This document shows, piece after piece, positions 33,106-43,392 of a stretch of DNA of 64,000 bases (position 1 is the stretch's first letter; every line of letters begins with the position of its first letter). The notes under the pieces were generated by a model, which saw only the letters and a program-made list of their open reading frames with translations, was not told the origin of the DNA and searched no databases. The stretch comes from Angiostrongylus vasorum (lineage: Eukaryota; Nematoda; Chromadorea; Rhabditida; Metastrongylidae). Location: the NCBI GenBank assembly GCA_018806985.1, contig JADANN010000018.1, positions 1,954,501-2,018,500 on the forward strand, in the 5' to 3' direction. A program made the position numbers and the translations under genes.

Positions 33106-33855
33106 AAATGCCACCACAGATATCAATTATTGCTAAACTTAAATCGATCGTTCGATTTCCTCTTTTTCTTGATCGCTGGATGTTCCCATCCAGGTATGTT
33201 TACCACCTAGTACATTACGAAACCATTTGTACTACTTCAATTGTGGGGGTTCTTCTACTAATCGAACTCTAGTCGCTGCGCTTCCTTATCATCCGCCATA
33301 AGCAACCGTAGTCGTTTCTTACCACACCGTTGTTGTAACATTCTAGACGTGTCCATCCCTCCACTTCATGGACGTGCGCGTCAACTGCGCAGTACCACCA
33401 ATCATTTGCACACCCATATCTTCTAGTTGCATTTTACGCTCCGCTTACTGTTGGCTTTCTTGGTTCCACTGCAATTGTGAGATCTATTAAGTATTTACTC
33501 TTGATTCTAAATAGGCAATTTACCTTCTCTGCACCGATTTCATTAGTCGCCTTATTAATTCTTCGCTCGTTTTCGCAGTAATAGTAAAATGCCCCGCTTT
33601 TATTTCGTCCAGCTGAGAGTGTTTCGCCATGATGGTTAGCAGAAAAAATCTGGGCTTCAAGAAAGTTCTAACACCCGTCCTGAACAACTGTACTAAAAGT
33701 TATTTCGGTAATAACTATCTCTAATAAACGCGTATTTTTTTCACGTGTGAAGGGTGAGAAGAGAATTAGAAGGGTAGCATATTTCCATTGCTTGGTTTCC
33801 CGTTTCTTTTTGGTGCGTAGCTTCTTTCAAAGATGAATATTTAAACGTTTAAGAA
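33106..33855. other. No gene; one low-copy repeat
   Basis: 33290-33420 shares blocks with 13080-13210 (AAGCAACC-TAGTCGTT, CCATCCCTCCACTTCATG). Otherwise nothing recognised. Confidence 0.4.
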
Positions 33856-34735
33856 CAGAAGCCAGTCCAGTATAAGTTTGACCGATTACATTTGTATTAA
33901 CTGCAATCTAGTCAGCCAAAATAGCTCCATAACCTCAACAGAAAAAACCACGAAACCCAAATTTCAATCGCATTGAAAACAAAACAGTTTCATCGCACAC
34001 TCACAGTTTTCCGTGGATTTTCCGCTGAGTATTCCATGTGGGGGAACAACCGTACAGAGTTCACATGGATTGACGATGCTCCCCTCTCAAGCTAAAATAT
34101 TAATCTGAGATATAGTCTGAGATCACGCATAATAACAAGGCATTTCTCCCAGAGTTCCATTTTCGGATCCTCCGAATTTATCCAGAATGCTTCGAGGGCT
34201 TCCTTTGTTGGTATTTTTACGACACGGGATACAGAGACATAGCAAAGAAGATTTCGAAGTAGAAGTCGCCGTCCTCACATAGAAATCCGAAGAAAAATGT
34301 CGGCACGTAAGGCCCTGGAAGCACTCTGGATAAATTCCAGGAACCAAAAAAATGAACTGCAGGGAAGAATGCGTCGTTATCACGCCCGATCGCGCACAAT
34401 GTCTCAGGCTGAAATTCTAACGTGGAGGCGCATTACCCAAACATGTGAACTCTGTGTGGTTGGTCTCCACCAATAATAAGGACAAGTGAAATACTCACAG
34501 AAAATGATGAATCTGTGAGGAAGCTGTTCTGTTTCCAATGCGATAAACATTTAGGTTTTGTGATTTTCTTTGAGGTCCTGGAGATGGAGAGGAATTTTGC
34601 TGGCTTTGTTCCAATCAACTTTACCACTGCAAGCTCTGAATGAGGAAATGCCGCGAAATGCTGGCTGATATTGGACAAATTTTGTTATTGACAACTTTGT
34701 GTCTGTTCAAGGACAAAACGCTCACTCAGTGAAAT
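33856..34735 (+). pseudogene. Penelope-like element, 3' portion with terminal repeat
   Basis: The start (33860-34060) aligns with 3440-3600 of the first PLE copy (ACTGCAATCTA-TCA-CCAAA and GAAACC-AAATTTCAA). It jumps to the GIY-YIG C-terminal region (RKALEALWINS-like, then NCREECVVITPD near 34300-34390) and the 3' untranslated block TGGAGGCGCATTACCC. It ends with a degenerate ribozyme and an ACAACTTTGTGTCTGTTCAA terminal-repeat block. Internally deleted and frame-broken. Confidence 0.65.
34633..34668 (+). ncRNA. Hammerhead-like motif g (degenerate)
   Basis: GCU-CUGAAUGA-GGAAAUGCC-GCGAAAUGCUGGCUG keeps the order of boxes with one inserted base in CUGANGA. It sits at the expected distance after a PLE 3' untranslated region. 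Confidence 0.35.
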
Positions 34736-35044
34736 GTTAGTTATACAGAACTCTTGAGTAGCAGGTTATTACATATTCACGACTGTAACGGCAAACAATG
34801 CTAAAGAATAGGAAACACTACGTCAATTGTAGGCCAAGATATAGGATTTGCAAGTTAAGTGCATAAGTAACAGTTTGCTTGAACATAAAGTTCTGGTCGA
34901 AGAAAACTCGCACACAATGGTTCTTGTTCGAAAATTGGTATGAATTGACGCCAGTATGTGACTACCTCAGCCCTGTAATTGATATTATCTTGGCGGAATT
35001 TGTGGGTTTTCTTCTTTAAACGTCTTACACTTTCAAGCAGTACT
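34736..35044. other. No recognised feature
   Basis: AT-rich spacer. Confidence 0.4.
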
Positions 35045-35432
35045 GGTGTTCTTACTTACTTGATACTTTATGTGCCCATCATCGCTGTTTGTGCGAGCCC
35101 TAGTACAATCTCCATTTTTCGGAGATTTGCTGGTTAAGCCATTGTGGTTCCCTGGAATCCCGAGGTCAGCATGGCCAAAGTTTGCCCCAGGTCTTCATCA
35201 CCACAGGCAGTCGCAGCCATTGTGGATCAGAGGGATATTTACCACCATACGACTTTGATACCAGGACGGTGGTGCATACTGGTATTCGTTTAATCTTAGC
35301 TAGGCTTCCTGATGGAAATGCCGGACTCGTTCTCAGTTTGGGAGACGCTGCCAAGGGATGAATCCCCCGCTGTACATCGCAAGCCAACAGCCAGTAACAC
35401 CCTCAGCCACGACGAGGCGGTAAACCGTTTGG
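35045..35432 (+). repeat. Dispersed repeat family B, copy 5
   Basis: It begins CTTACTTACTTGATACTTTA and runs through TTTTTCGGAGATTTGCTGGT, TTTGATACCAGGACGGTGG and GAGGCGGTAAACC. Near full length. Confidence 0.8.
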
Positions 35433-35760
35433 AGAGTACTGGTGTTCTATCTCTACAGTAGCTTTTCGATTCGCTAAAGAATATTCTGTTGCTGACGTGT
35501 TTTATAAAGCTCTCACAATCATTACAGTCATTCCAACTTTTCGCAATTTAAAATAGCTTTTAGGTTAACAAACCATATCACGATTATGCATTTCGAAGCT
35601 GCAGTAAAACAGCTTTTTAGGCCCAGGGAATGAGGCCCTACATTTTCATTCTTTTTCACCTTTCCGAACCACAAGAGTGCGTAGTTCTCCTAGAAAACGA
35701 CAAGGAGAGATGTTTAACATTCTGGCGACGAGTGCAAAAGCGCGACTATATGGCACTTGT
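35433..35760. other. No recognised feature
   Basis: A 68-codon minus-strand frame here (35646-35852) runs through the tandem repeat that follows and is not a gene. Confidence 0.4.
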
Positions 35761-35917
35761 TTCCAAGTTGTCAAAGAGGCCAGTATGACATCCACACATT
35801 TAATTTTTTTTATTTCCAAGTTGTCAAAGAGGCCAGTATGACATCCACACATTTAATTTTCTTATTGCCAAGTTGCCAAAGAGGCTAGTATAACATCCAC
35901 ACATTTAATTTTCTTTC
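35761..35917. repeat. Three-copy tandem repeat, about 52 bp
   Basis: The unit TTCCAAGTTGTCAAAGAGGC then CAGTATGACATCCACACATT and TAATTTT is repeated at 35761, 35814 and 35866. The first two are nearly identical and the third has four to five changes. Confidence 0.9.
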
Positions 35918-36229
35918 CGGTGGTTCATTTCAGCAAAAAAAACTTTTTTCTTAGAACTTCGTAACCTCACTTTTTGCATTTCTTGTATTTCGCACCGACA
36001 GTCGATAACTTTGATGAAAAATTGTGATGATCACCATGCAATTCACCTCGTATATATCTAGTATTGTAGCTGCTGGTGGAAAATAGAGCTTTTAGCAGAA
36101 TGCTCGACTTCGTGAGAAGACGCCACGCGGGACTTTTCGTAGTTGTCACAGAGCAATATCTCAAACTTGGGTAATTAAACCGTTTAATGCATAAATACAA
36201 CATCAATTACATAATAGTAACGATGGAGA

Positions 36230-36992
36230 AGTAATGGTAGAGGAATGACGTGAGTTAAAGCTATGAGGTGCTAAGGCTAGTAGTGAAGTGAGGCTAACAA
36301 CGAGATAATGGCATTCGAATATTACTATACCATTAATAAGTAATTAACACAATTACATTAACAGTAATAATGAATAATTACCAAGAAGTAACCGTTGGTT
36401 AACCGTGAGCGATGCCGCGTCGCGTCTATCCGCGGCCGGCGCGGCGGCTGAGGTAAACGGTATGCTGAGGACGGAGGAAGGAGACTGTATGCTGAGGCGG
36501 AGAGGGAGACTGTATGCTGAGGCGGAGAGAGATACAGAGGGGCCGTATTTCCGGCTGAGCTATGATTTCAACATTATAGCGATGAGGTGCATTTTAGTGG
36601 ATCAATGAGGACAGTAAGTGATGAGTCATCTACGGAACACAGTCAGGCGGCTGGTCGTGGATAACGCTATGTAAGCAACGTGAAGTTTCAGCATCGATGG
36701 GTGCCCACCATTGCCTAAGAGTCAAGGGCCACGATGATAATGGCTGGAAACTGATAAGCCTATAGCGGCTTAACAGAATACACAGCATAAGTTGGCCGCT
36801 CAGCGGCCTTGTACGCATGGCGTACCGTGTGGGAGGAATGCTACATGCCATCGATGGCGTTGCAGACAGGACGCATTTTACTATAGCCGCCGCTACTGAC
36901 AACGCACCGTAGATCAATTGATAAACAATGAACAGTGACACTAGGATGAGGAAGAGGATGATGATGACGATACACTGAGCTGGTGGGAAACG
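36230..36992 (+). other. Compositionally distinct block with broken coding-like frames
   Basis: From about 36400 the sequence is clearly GC-richer than its surroundings (for example CCGCGGCCGGCGCGGCGGCT at 36430). 36460-36533 is a short tandem repeat of a TATGCTGAGGCGGAGA unit. Protein-like frames follow in pieces: MSDAASRLSAAGAAAEVNGM (36405, +), then GGWSWITLCKQREVSASMGA and HHCLRVKGHDDNGWKL (36650-36760), then SGLVRMAYRVGGMLHAIDGV and ADRTHFTIAAATDNAP (36800-36910). Overlapping minus-strand frames also exist, so strand is inferred mainly from the membrane-anchor frame that follows. It could be a captured gene or a retroelement coding region; I cannot name it. Confidence 0.3.
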
Positions 36993-37382
36993 TGACGTAG
37001 TGACGATGATGCGAAGTTAACGCACAATTCGCAACTGTCATTCAATAATGATATGATGAGTCCAATGTACAGTAATGACTATGTGCAGTATGACTTAACA
37101 ACTGCAATAATCTACACTGGTAACACACGAGATCAATACGGTACAGATCTATAAAGCAAACGAGCCCTGACAGGCGCGAACCAGGATAACATTCACGAAG
37201 CTATTTATATGCTTCCGGAGAAGGCGGTATTTGGCACAGGTCCAGCATCATTACCGAAAACATCCGTAGGCTGCCTCTCCATATCCTCTCAAAATCCTAT
37301 GGTCGGCTGGCAGACGACTGCTCTCGCCAGCATCCTCATTCTCATCTTGTTATTGTACTGCACGATAACTTTTGGACAGTAA
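36993..37382 (+). pseudogene. Possible membrane-anchored C-terminus
   Basis: A 130-codon frame with a single internal stop (TAA at 37152). Segments are SFNNDMMSPMYSNDYVQYDL, then TGNTRDQYGT before the stop. After it come NQDNIHEAIYMLPEKAVFGT, then SVGCLSISSQNPMVG and a hydrophobic helix (WQTTALASILILILLLYC) five residues before the final TAA. A single helix next to the C-terminus with a very short tail suggests a type I membrane protein. The stop might fall in a short intron between GTACAG (37141) and an ACCAG near 37190, but both sites are poor. An envelope-like protein of an LTR element is one possibility; a host membrane protein is another. No diagnostic motif decides. Confidence 0.3.
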
Positions 37383-37930
37383 TAACAAACAACAAGTTCA
37401 GATTCTAAGAATAGGTTTGCATAACAATACTGTTTACAGCGATCAAAGTTCCTTAGGATGGGATCAAGATATTTACGTTCTACGACATTTGCTAGATAAC
37501 TTGAGAAAAACGGATGTGACACTTATTTCCGAAACCTACAGTCATACAAAGATAGAAATAGATATAGAAGAAAAAAATAGAAACTATTCTGGGAATAGCT
37601 GCTATATCTAGTACCATTTATAGTAACACGTTTTATACACCATTTATTCCCCTTGTAACTTAGTACCTTAACAGCAAAGACATTTTAAATATAACTTGCA
37701 ATCACTGCAACCAATTACACGCTTCACATTCCACTTGCAACCATTAAAACCGCTTCGTACTTTCATTCCATGTATCATTGTTGGAAACGTTCAAGCACAA
37801 ATATTTGTTGTACTGGCGACATGTAGTGTTGGCCTGTTTACGCTGTAGGCGTCGGATTTAAGGTCCCTAAATTCCTGTTAGGAAGTGCTACTGGGAAAAG
37901 GTAAAATAAGCCATGCAGAAGAGAAATTGC
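37383..37930. other. No recognised feature
   Basis: The frame at 37372-37611 starts inside the preceding feature and has no splice support. Confidence 0.4.
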
Positions 37931-38206
37931 TCACATTAGGACAAGCGGAAGAAAACATCCACTAGAAGAAGGTGACGAATTTGGCGAAGCAGGAACTGGA
38001 ATAGGCACAGGAAATGACCCTGAAGGAAAAAAATGCGTATCACACCTGAAACGGTGCGAATTTCCAGTCAGTTGAAGTGGAGGACAGGTGTCTCCAATCG
38101 ATAAAATGTTGTCCTCACAAACAATACGAAGTGTCACCTTGTGTAGGCGATGCATCTGCAGCACTTCCTCTCTCTTTTGCAGTTTTAAAGGACTGCTGAA
38201 TGACAC
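37931..38206 (-). CDS. Two terminal exons of an unrecognised gene
   Basis: Exon A (38138-38206) follows acceptor AATTCTTCCAG and reads VIQQSFKTAKERGSAADASP then TQ, ending at donor CAAG-GTGACA in phase 1. Exon B (37931-38019) follows a strong acceptor (TTTTTTTCCTTCAG), completes a Gly codon and reads SFPVPIPVPASPNSSPSSSG then CFLPLVLM and TGA. The 118-bp intron, matching phases and good acceptors support it, although an uninterrupted frame through the intron also exists. The end is a Pro/Ser-rich tail. Exon A also starts with a split codon, so further 5' exons are expected above 38206; none was certain. No domain recognised. Confidence 0.4.
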   Translation of the reverse strand: MSFSSPLKLQKREEVLQMHRLHKVTLRIVCEDNILSIGDTCPPLQLTGNSHRFRCDTHFFPSGSFPVPIPVPASPNSSPSSSGCFLPLVLM

Positions 38207-38841
38207 CTGGAAGAATTTTTGAAGAGCTACAAGATATCGGAAGAAATCTATGATACACTAGCCATGCCATGAACAAATTTAAATGCATACAATATGTGTT
38301 AAAAAATAACTTAGTCATTCGAAATCAAACGAACACAAGATGGAAGGAAAACGGTTAGAATCTAAAGCACTGCATTTACAAGAAACCACATGCTTTTTGT
38401 GGTGGTACTCGGTAAAAGCACAGGAAGAGCGGCGGAACTAACTAAAAACCCTGAGTGGCCAGCGTGCCCTACAGAGGTTTCACAGTGAGCACAACGAAAA
38501 ATTAGGCGTCGTCGCGAGTGTTCATGGTTCGACGAAATCGCGCTCCAATCGGAGGATCATTTCGCCAACGTGTTTGCGCCCTCTGGTCGTTTAACACCCA
38601 GTGGTAACAGCACTGGCAACGGGTGGCTGCATCGACGCCATCGTTGAGCGCTTCGACTATATTTTTCTTCTAATCTCCATGATGCTTCCCAATGCACTGC
38701 AAATTATCACGTTAAAGAAGATTTCAAAGAATTAAATGGTATTTTTCTTATCGATGTTCCATATCCATAAGCTCATTAAAATGACAGGGTAATCTCTATA
38801 GTTTCAGTTCACCGAGCCAACACGAGGTAAAAGGATCTGCT
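38207..38841. other. No confident gene
   Basis: A minus-strand frame (MAWLVYHRFLPISC, near 38255-38290) precedes the exon above but reads straight through its acceptor. No repeat family recognised. Confidence 0.35.
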
Positions 38842-38878
38842 CGGCTAACGTTTGGCACCTTCGCCCTTCTTCAGCGCC
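38842..38878 (-). ncRNA. Hammerhead-like motif h
   Basis: On the minus strand CUGAAGA-AGGGCGAAGGUGCC-AAACGUUAGCCG. The first box is intact, helix II is GGC/GCC and the G of GAAA is lost. Confidence 0.45.
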
Positions 38879-39290
38879 ATTCTGCTGCAACTGGTAACTC
38901 GTTATTTGTTAATAATCCCACTTAGTCAGTTCAACCTACTCGTATCGATTCCGTTATTGGTTTTTTGTTTATGTGTATATACGTGTGAGAATTGAACAAC
39001 CCAAGCTTCATATTCGTAGTGTAGCACAGATATGATTTGTTCCCACAATGTTTCAAGAACTTAAGAATTCAAACTAGCTAGTATATTCTTCATCGGAGCT
39101 AGTTCGAATATTTACTGCATCGGCCAGGAGTCGATTCTGTCCCGATCGTTCAGCATGCAAGCGTTCTACCACTGAAATATATAGACTGTGCATTTACATT
39201 AGACTGAAATCCCCAAGTGCTATGAAATTAGTTTGAATTTTTCTTCCTGAGCAAACGTGAGCTCGCCAAAACAAGATTTATTAAACATTT

Positions 39291-39326
39291 GCTGACGTTT
39301 CGGAGGTTTCGCATTTTCAGAGCCGC
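39291..39326 (-). ncRNA. Hammerhead-like motif i
   Basis: On the minus strand GCGGCU-CUGAAAA-UGCGAAACCUCC-GAAACGUCAGC. The second half is intact, G8 of the CUGANGA box is A, and helix II is weak. Helix I is GCU/AGC. Confidence 0.45.
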
Positions 39327-39504
39327 ATAAGGTCAAATAGACAAACAACCTACTCATCCAGAAGGCTTTTAAGTCTTCATTCACGTGCTAAACAGCTTCT
39401 TTCGAATTCGCCAACTAAAGACCAACTTTCATTAAAACTCAGTAACAACGCAGTAATTTTTTTACATGATTAACGTGACACGAGTTTAGTATTAACTTTT
39501 AGTC

Positions 39505-39539
39505 GATTAACATTGCGGCGTCTTCGCCTTCTTCAGATC
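39505..39539 (-). ncRNA. Hammerhead-like motif j
   Basis: On the minus strand CUGAAGA-AGGCGAAGACGCC-GCAAUGUUAAUC. Helix II is a perfect GGCG/CGCC stem, a compensatory variant of GGC/GCC. GAAAC is degraded to GCAAU. Confidence 0.45.
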
Positions 39540-40577
39540 ACCATTTACCCGAGTGGATGATGCACAGCTGGTCGATGTTACATCGAGTCAAATCCATTGG
39601 AAGGAGCTCCGCTCGAATGGGGAACTTCACTAGGCGATGCACTTTTATGCACAACGGATGTTCGTGCGATCCTCGCTATCCAATATGATCTGCATTTTGG
39701 CAGGCAGAAAAACGTTAGTCGAAAAAAAGATTCATACCGACCTCGTGTTAGCTGAATCATGTAGAAAATTACCCACTCACCATTTTGTTCTTTGTGAGTT
39801 TGTAAGTCCGCCGCTTACTGATGGATACTAGCCTCACAAGCTCCTACATGGATGAGGAATATGACAGGTTCACGTGAAAAAATCAGCTTGATATATGGAG
39901 TGAGGTCACGCATGATCACAAGGCACTCCCTCGCGGAATACTTTTGGATTTTTTGGTATTGATTCGGAATGCTTCCGCAGTTTTACGCGCTGATGTTTTA
40001 GATTCTCGTTCAGGGATGGTAGATTTTACTTCAGGATCTTCTCCGCTTTGTCTTCGTGTCCTATGTGTACCTAGAGGACTGTTTTTCTTCGACTTTAACT
40101 TTCCCAATTACGTAGTCTTTCATACGAACGCAGAGCGGTCTACCCACTACGCCAATGTCTTCGCCTCATACGCTTCACAAAAAAGTTACGTATGCCGTAT
40201 CCAAGGTCATTCAATCGCCATCTCTACAGTTTAGACATTTTATTCAATTCAGTATTGTGCAAATAACGGTCGTACAAGCGATTACGAATTATGTGACGTC
40301 TTAGGTTATTCGGTGGTATTTCAGTCACTGCTACCTAATTTTTTTAGACCAGTCCTTTTGAGCATAACTTTACGGTTGTGCTTATTTCGTAAGAGATCAA
40401 GGGTAGGTTAAACCGAGCCTTATTGACTCTAAACCTGTCCTGGGGTCAATAAACTCGTAGCCTTTGGAAAAGGCTATTTGCAGTGCTAAGCCCACGAACA
40501 GAATTTATTGTGTTTTTTTCTGCTTAGGTAATGAAAGGGCTTAGCTGAGTAGATTACGTGTTAGTTTCACCTTTGCA

Positions 40578-40613
40578 TGCTCTGAAGAAGACAAAACTGC
40601 CAAAATCTCAGCT
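40578..40613 (+). ncRNA. Hammerhead-like motif k
   Basis: GCU-CUGAAGA-AGACAAAACUGCC-AAAAUCUCAGCU. The first box and helix I (GCU/AGC) are kept; GAAACGUC is degraded. Confidence 0.45.
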
Positions 40614-40672
40614 ATTATTTGATAACTCCTATTATTGACAGCCTCGTGTCCGCTTAAGAACAAAACACTAAT

Positions 40673-41299
40673 TTATTGAATAATGCCGAGATTAATAAAA
40701 AAGTCCGTGCGATTTACTGTGAAATACTTTACGAGACGTTTCCAACGTCGAGATAAAAGCCTTATTGCGTTTCGGGTATAAGCTTTGCACCTTTTGGGGA
40801 GACAACAGCAATTTGTTGACTCGCCTCTGAACAGTCCAGCATTCCCTGCCGACACTACCACCTAATAATTCGATCAAAACTGGGAAATCTGATAAGCCGA
40901 TTGAGGGGCTGCTAATTTTTGCGAACAGAGAACAATCTGATTTGTTCGTACATCAGTGGTGTGCGGAATTTCACCAGCTTGTTGATATAAAAATCCTTCG
41001 TTGTTTTATTATGAAACGAAAACCTATTCAAAGCAGATAGAGTGTTACCACTTTATTTCTCAGACAGTGAGGCAGTGTACTGCTCAACTTTGATTAACTA
41101 AATCTTCATGTATGTAAACTTTTTGGTTCAAATTTGGTTGGGATTAACTTTGGAAATTCGATGGAACCATGTAGCAGTTGTGCAATAGTTATAATAATCC
41201 ATTTTGCTAAGAAGCAGGAAACAAGAACAAGGCCTAGTCGAATATGTTTTTTAAAGTTATGCTATTCGGTGATCAACAGTTATTGATCAATATTAACTT
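40673..41299. other. No recognised feature
   Basis: Two overlapping minus-strand frames at 40673-40877 start in the PLE terminal repeat and are not genes. Confidence 0.4.
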
Positions 41300-41545
41300 T
41301 TTATTTGCTGCCTACCACAGTTTTTCACGGTGGGGTATTATGCGAAATACAACCATAATGATTCAGAGATAATTGCAAAACTCCGGGCTGCAGGTGTTTG
41401 CGGTGCAAACGAACGCGGTATTATTCTTTGCGAGGGCTAACTTGTTCACCACCATACTATGCGAGTCGTTCTTTTCGAATGTCTCTCAGCTAGTTTTCTA
41501 CGGACGTCGAATTATCGATAGAAAACTAGCTGAGAGACGTACTGA
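41300..41545 (-). repeat. SINE family C copy
   Basis: The minus-strand copy starts from TTTGCTGCCTACCACAGTTT. At its high-coordinate end the ATCGATAGAAAACTAGCTGA block is repeated in inverted orientation, as at 27.8 kb but shorter. Confidence 0.65.
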
Positions 41546-41574
41546 TACCGATATCGAATATCGATAGAATTACT

Positions 41575-42890
41575 GATCAAATTTGAAGCAAGAGTGTGTC
41601 TTCGAGAATGTTCAACGAAGCGCGTAGAATTTTTTTGGAATGTGCACACTTCTGTTGAAGAGATACAAGTCTTTTAATTCTACCGCGATGTAGTTCCTGT
41701 TTTCTAGAAACCAATTCCCTTTTGTAGCTTCTCTTTTTTTCCATTGAAGTAGGCATTGGTATTTCACTAATCTTTCAGGAGCTCAGTAGTGAGCAGGTTT
41801 TTAAGGAAAACATTGAACCAGAGGAGATTAAAGGAAAAGAGGATCGAGCTCCTATGCGGCGACGACAACAAAGCCTTCGTGATCAGCAGTTGGCTAAATC
41901 AGCCAATATTTCGAAAAATGGTAGGTAAATTACAGAACAATTTCCAAAAATGACCAGCAACCCAGTGTTTGATCTGAGGAACAAAAAAGAAAGAAAATGT
42001 CGCGGAGGAAAAGAAGAAGGAACGAGGAAAAAAGACGTAGCAGGCTCGATCAGTTGATCTTGCGCCAATCGGTGAGTTACAATACTGGATCAAATTTAAA
42101 GCAAGACAGTATCTTCACGAACACTCAAAACAGAGCGTGTAATTTCTTCGGCATTTACACATTTCTGCCGAAAAGATACAAGCCTTTTGATTGTACCGCG
42201 ATGAAATTCTAGTTTTTAGCGACCATTCATGATTTTTTCTGGCTTTTCTTTTCTTTCTTGAAGTTGGTTTTCGTATTCGCATCTGAATGTTGTTTCAGCA
42301 TCTTCGTAATGAGGCAGTTTTTTAGGAGAACTTTGAGTCGCATGGGTTGGCAAGAAATCCGGATGGAGCTCTTGCGACGACGATCTCTGAGAATTCGCGA
42401 TCAACAATTGGTTAGATTAGCGAATACTTCGGTGAGGAAGTTGCACTTATAATTTACGAAAGGAAAACAGCAATCCATTATTTGGAAACAACGCCGCTTT
42501 TTGTTGTGAATGGATGTAATCCGTATCAGCTACGAAGTATGCGGCTGTTGCTTGTATACTAGCGCTTTCGGACAGAATGCGGTTCACTAGGCTTTCACAT
42601 TGTGATACGCGATAAGTAATTGGCTAAATTGGCTAGTATTTCGAAAAATGGCATGTATATTACAGCGGTTCGCAAAAAAAAAAAAAACAAAAGGCCAGTG
42701 CCTGGTTTGGGAACAGTACCAATGACTCTAAACGAGCAAAGAAGTAACGAGGAAGAAGCGAAGTCGACCCAGTCAGCTGACTTCATACCACTCATTGAGC
42801 GACAACAGTGATTTGGAGCAAGACAGTGTCCTCGACAGTACCCAGTTGACTACTCAGCATTTCTTTGGAACTGCATGTATAGCACGTATT
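41575..42890 (+). repeat. Local triplication containing a basic exon
   Basis: Three partial tandem copies of a unit of a few hundred base pairs. AAATTT-AAGCAAGA-TGT begins copies at 41578 and 42092, with a related piece at 42815. GATACAA-CCTTTT follows at 41660 and 42175. The exon-like block appears at 41779 (intact), 42298 (with a TAG) and 42605 (3' half only). Confidence 0.65.
41779..42040 (+). CDS. Basic protein C-terminal exons, unrecognised
   Basis: Exon 41779-41920 follows acceptor CACTAATCTTTCAG and encodes ELSSEQVFKENIEPEEIKGK, then EDRAPMRRRQQSLRDQQLAK and SANISKN, ending in phase 1 at donor ATG-GTAGGT. A 58-bp intron, a common nematode size, leads to 41979-42040, encoding GTKKKENVAEEKKKERGKKT and TAG. 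The product end is highly charged and probably disordered. LSSEQVFK resembles LTSEQVFK in the last exon of the secreted protein at 26.9 kb, which may be chance. The upstream exons were not found. Downstream tandem copies are broken (stop in the second), so this may be the only expressed one. Confidence 0.45.
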
Positions 42891-43239
42891 CTCCGAAGTT
42901 ACCATCATTACTCTGACACTTCCTAATAGAAATTAGTCGTCGATGTCACAATTTACATTTCATGTCTACGTACCTGTTCCACAGCGCGTTTTGCACCTTC
43001 CCATCTAGATTTAATACTCCATCGATCTGTGTAGCAACTACATCTAAATCTGTTCTTGATTGTTACACTTTTCGCCCGCAGATCTGCTATTAATCTGTGG
43101 ATGCATAACAATATTCTGTCGCACTTCGACGAGACCATAAACCCGTTGATAACAATATGTCAAACAATTGTATAAGATATTTAGCCATTGCTAGTGCTCC
43201 TCATTGCTTTGTATACTATCTCTGCCTTCTAGTCACGTT
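42891..43239. other. No recognised feature
   Basis: AT-rich spacer without supported exon. Confidence 0.4.
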
Positions 43240-43392
43240 ATTGCTTGTAGGACAGGCGAAACGAAGGACCCGCATTGTGTGGTGGTGAACGCGTTACTCC
43301 CCGGAAAAGACAATAGCGCGTTCGTTCCCCACCGCAGACACCAGCGGTCTGGAGTTTTGCAAATATCTCAACATCATTGAAGCTATTGCTTG
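43240..43392 (+). repeat. SINE family C, promoter half
   Basis: CAGGCGAAACGAAGGACCCG, GTGTGGTGGTGAACGCG and GCGTTCGTTCCCCACCGC are followed by TTTGCAAATATCTCAACATC. Both ends are truncated. Confidence 0.75.

Larger units (their letters stand above)
39480..40672 (-). mobile_element. Penelope-like element with inverted terminal repeats, decayed
   Basis: The body is on the minus strand. LALQIAFSKGYEF (about 40470-40510) precedes the C-terminal part of the GIY-YIG endonuclease (39916-40107: KKNSPLGTHRTRRQSGEDPE, then ERESKTSARKTAEAFRINTK). The RT and the catalytic GIY-YIG half are deleted or broken. A ribozyme-type motif lies near each end, minus strand at 39505 and plus strand at 40578. The right outer repeat GCCTCGTGTCCGCTTAAGAA then AATGCCGAGATTAAT matches the outer end of the 45.9 kb terminal repeat. 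Confidence 0.65.

Noticed and set aside
35646..35852. 68-codon minus-strand frame with an internal repeat
   Set aside because: The repeat is a DNA tandem repeat (52 bp, not a multiple of three), so the protein periodicity is accidental.
36630..36941. 103-codon minus-strand frame starting MSLFIVYQLIYGALSVAAAI
   Set aside because: Its hydrophobic start looked like a signal peptide, but it is antisense to more protein-like plus-strand pieces in the same GC-rich block and has no splice or acceptor support.
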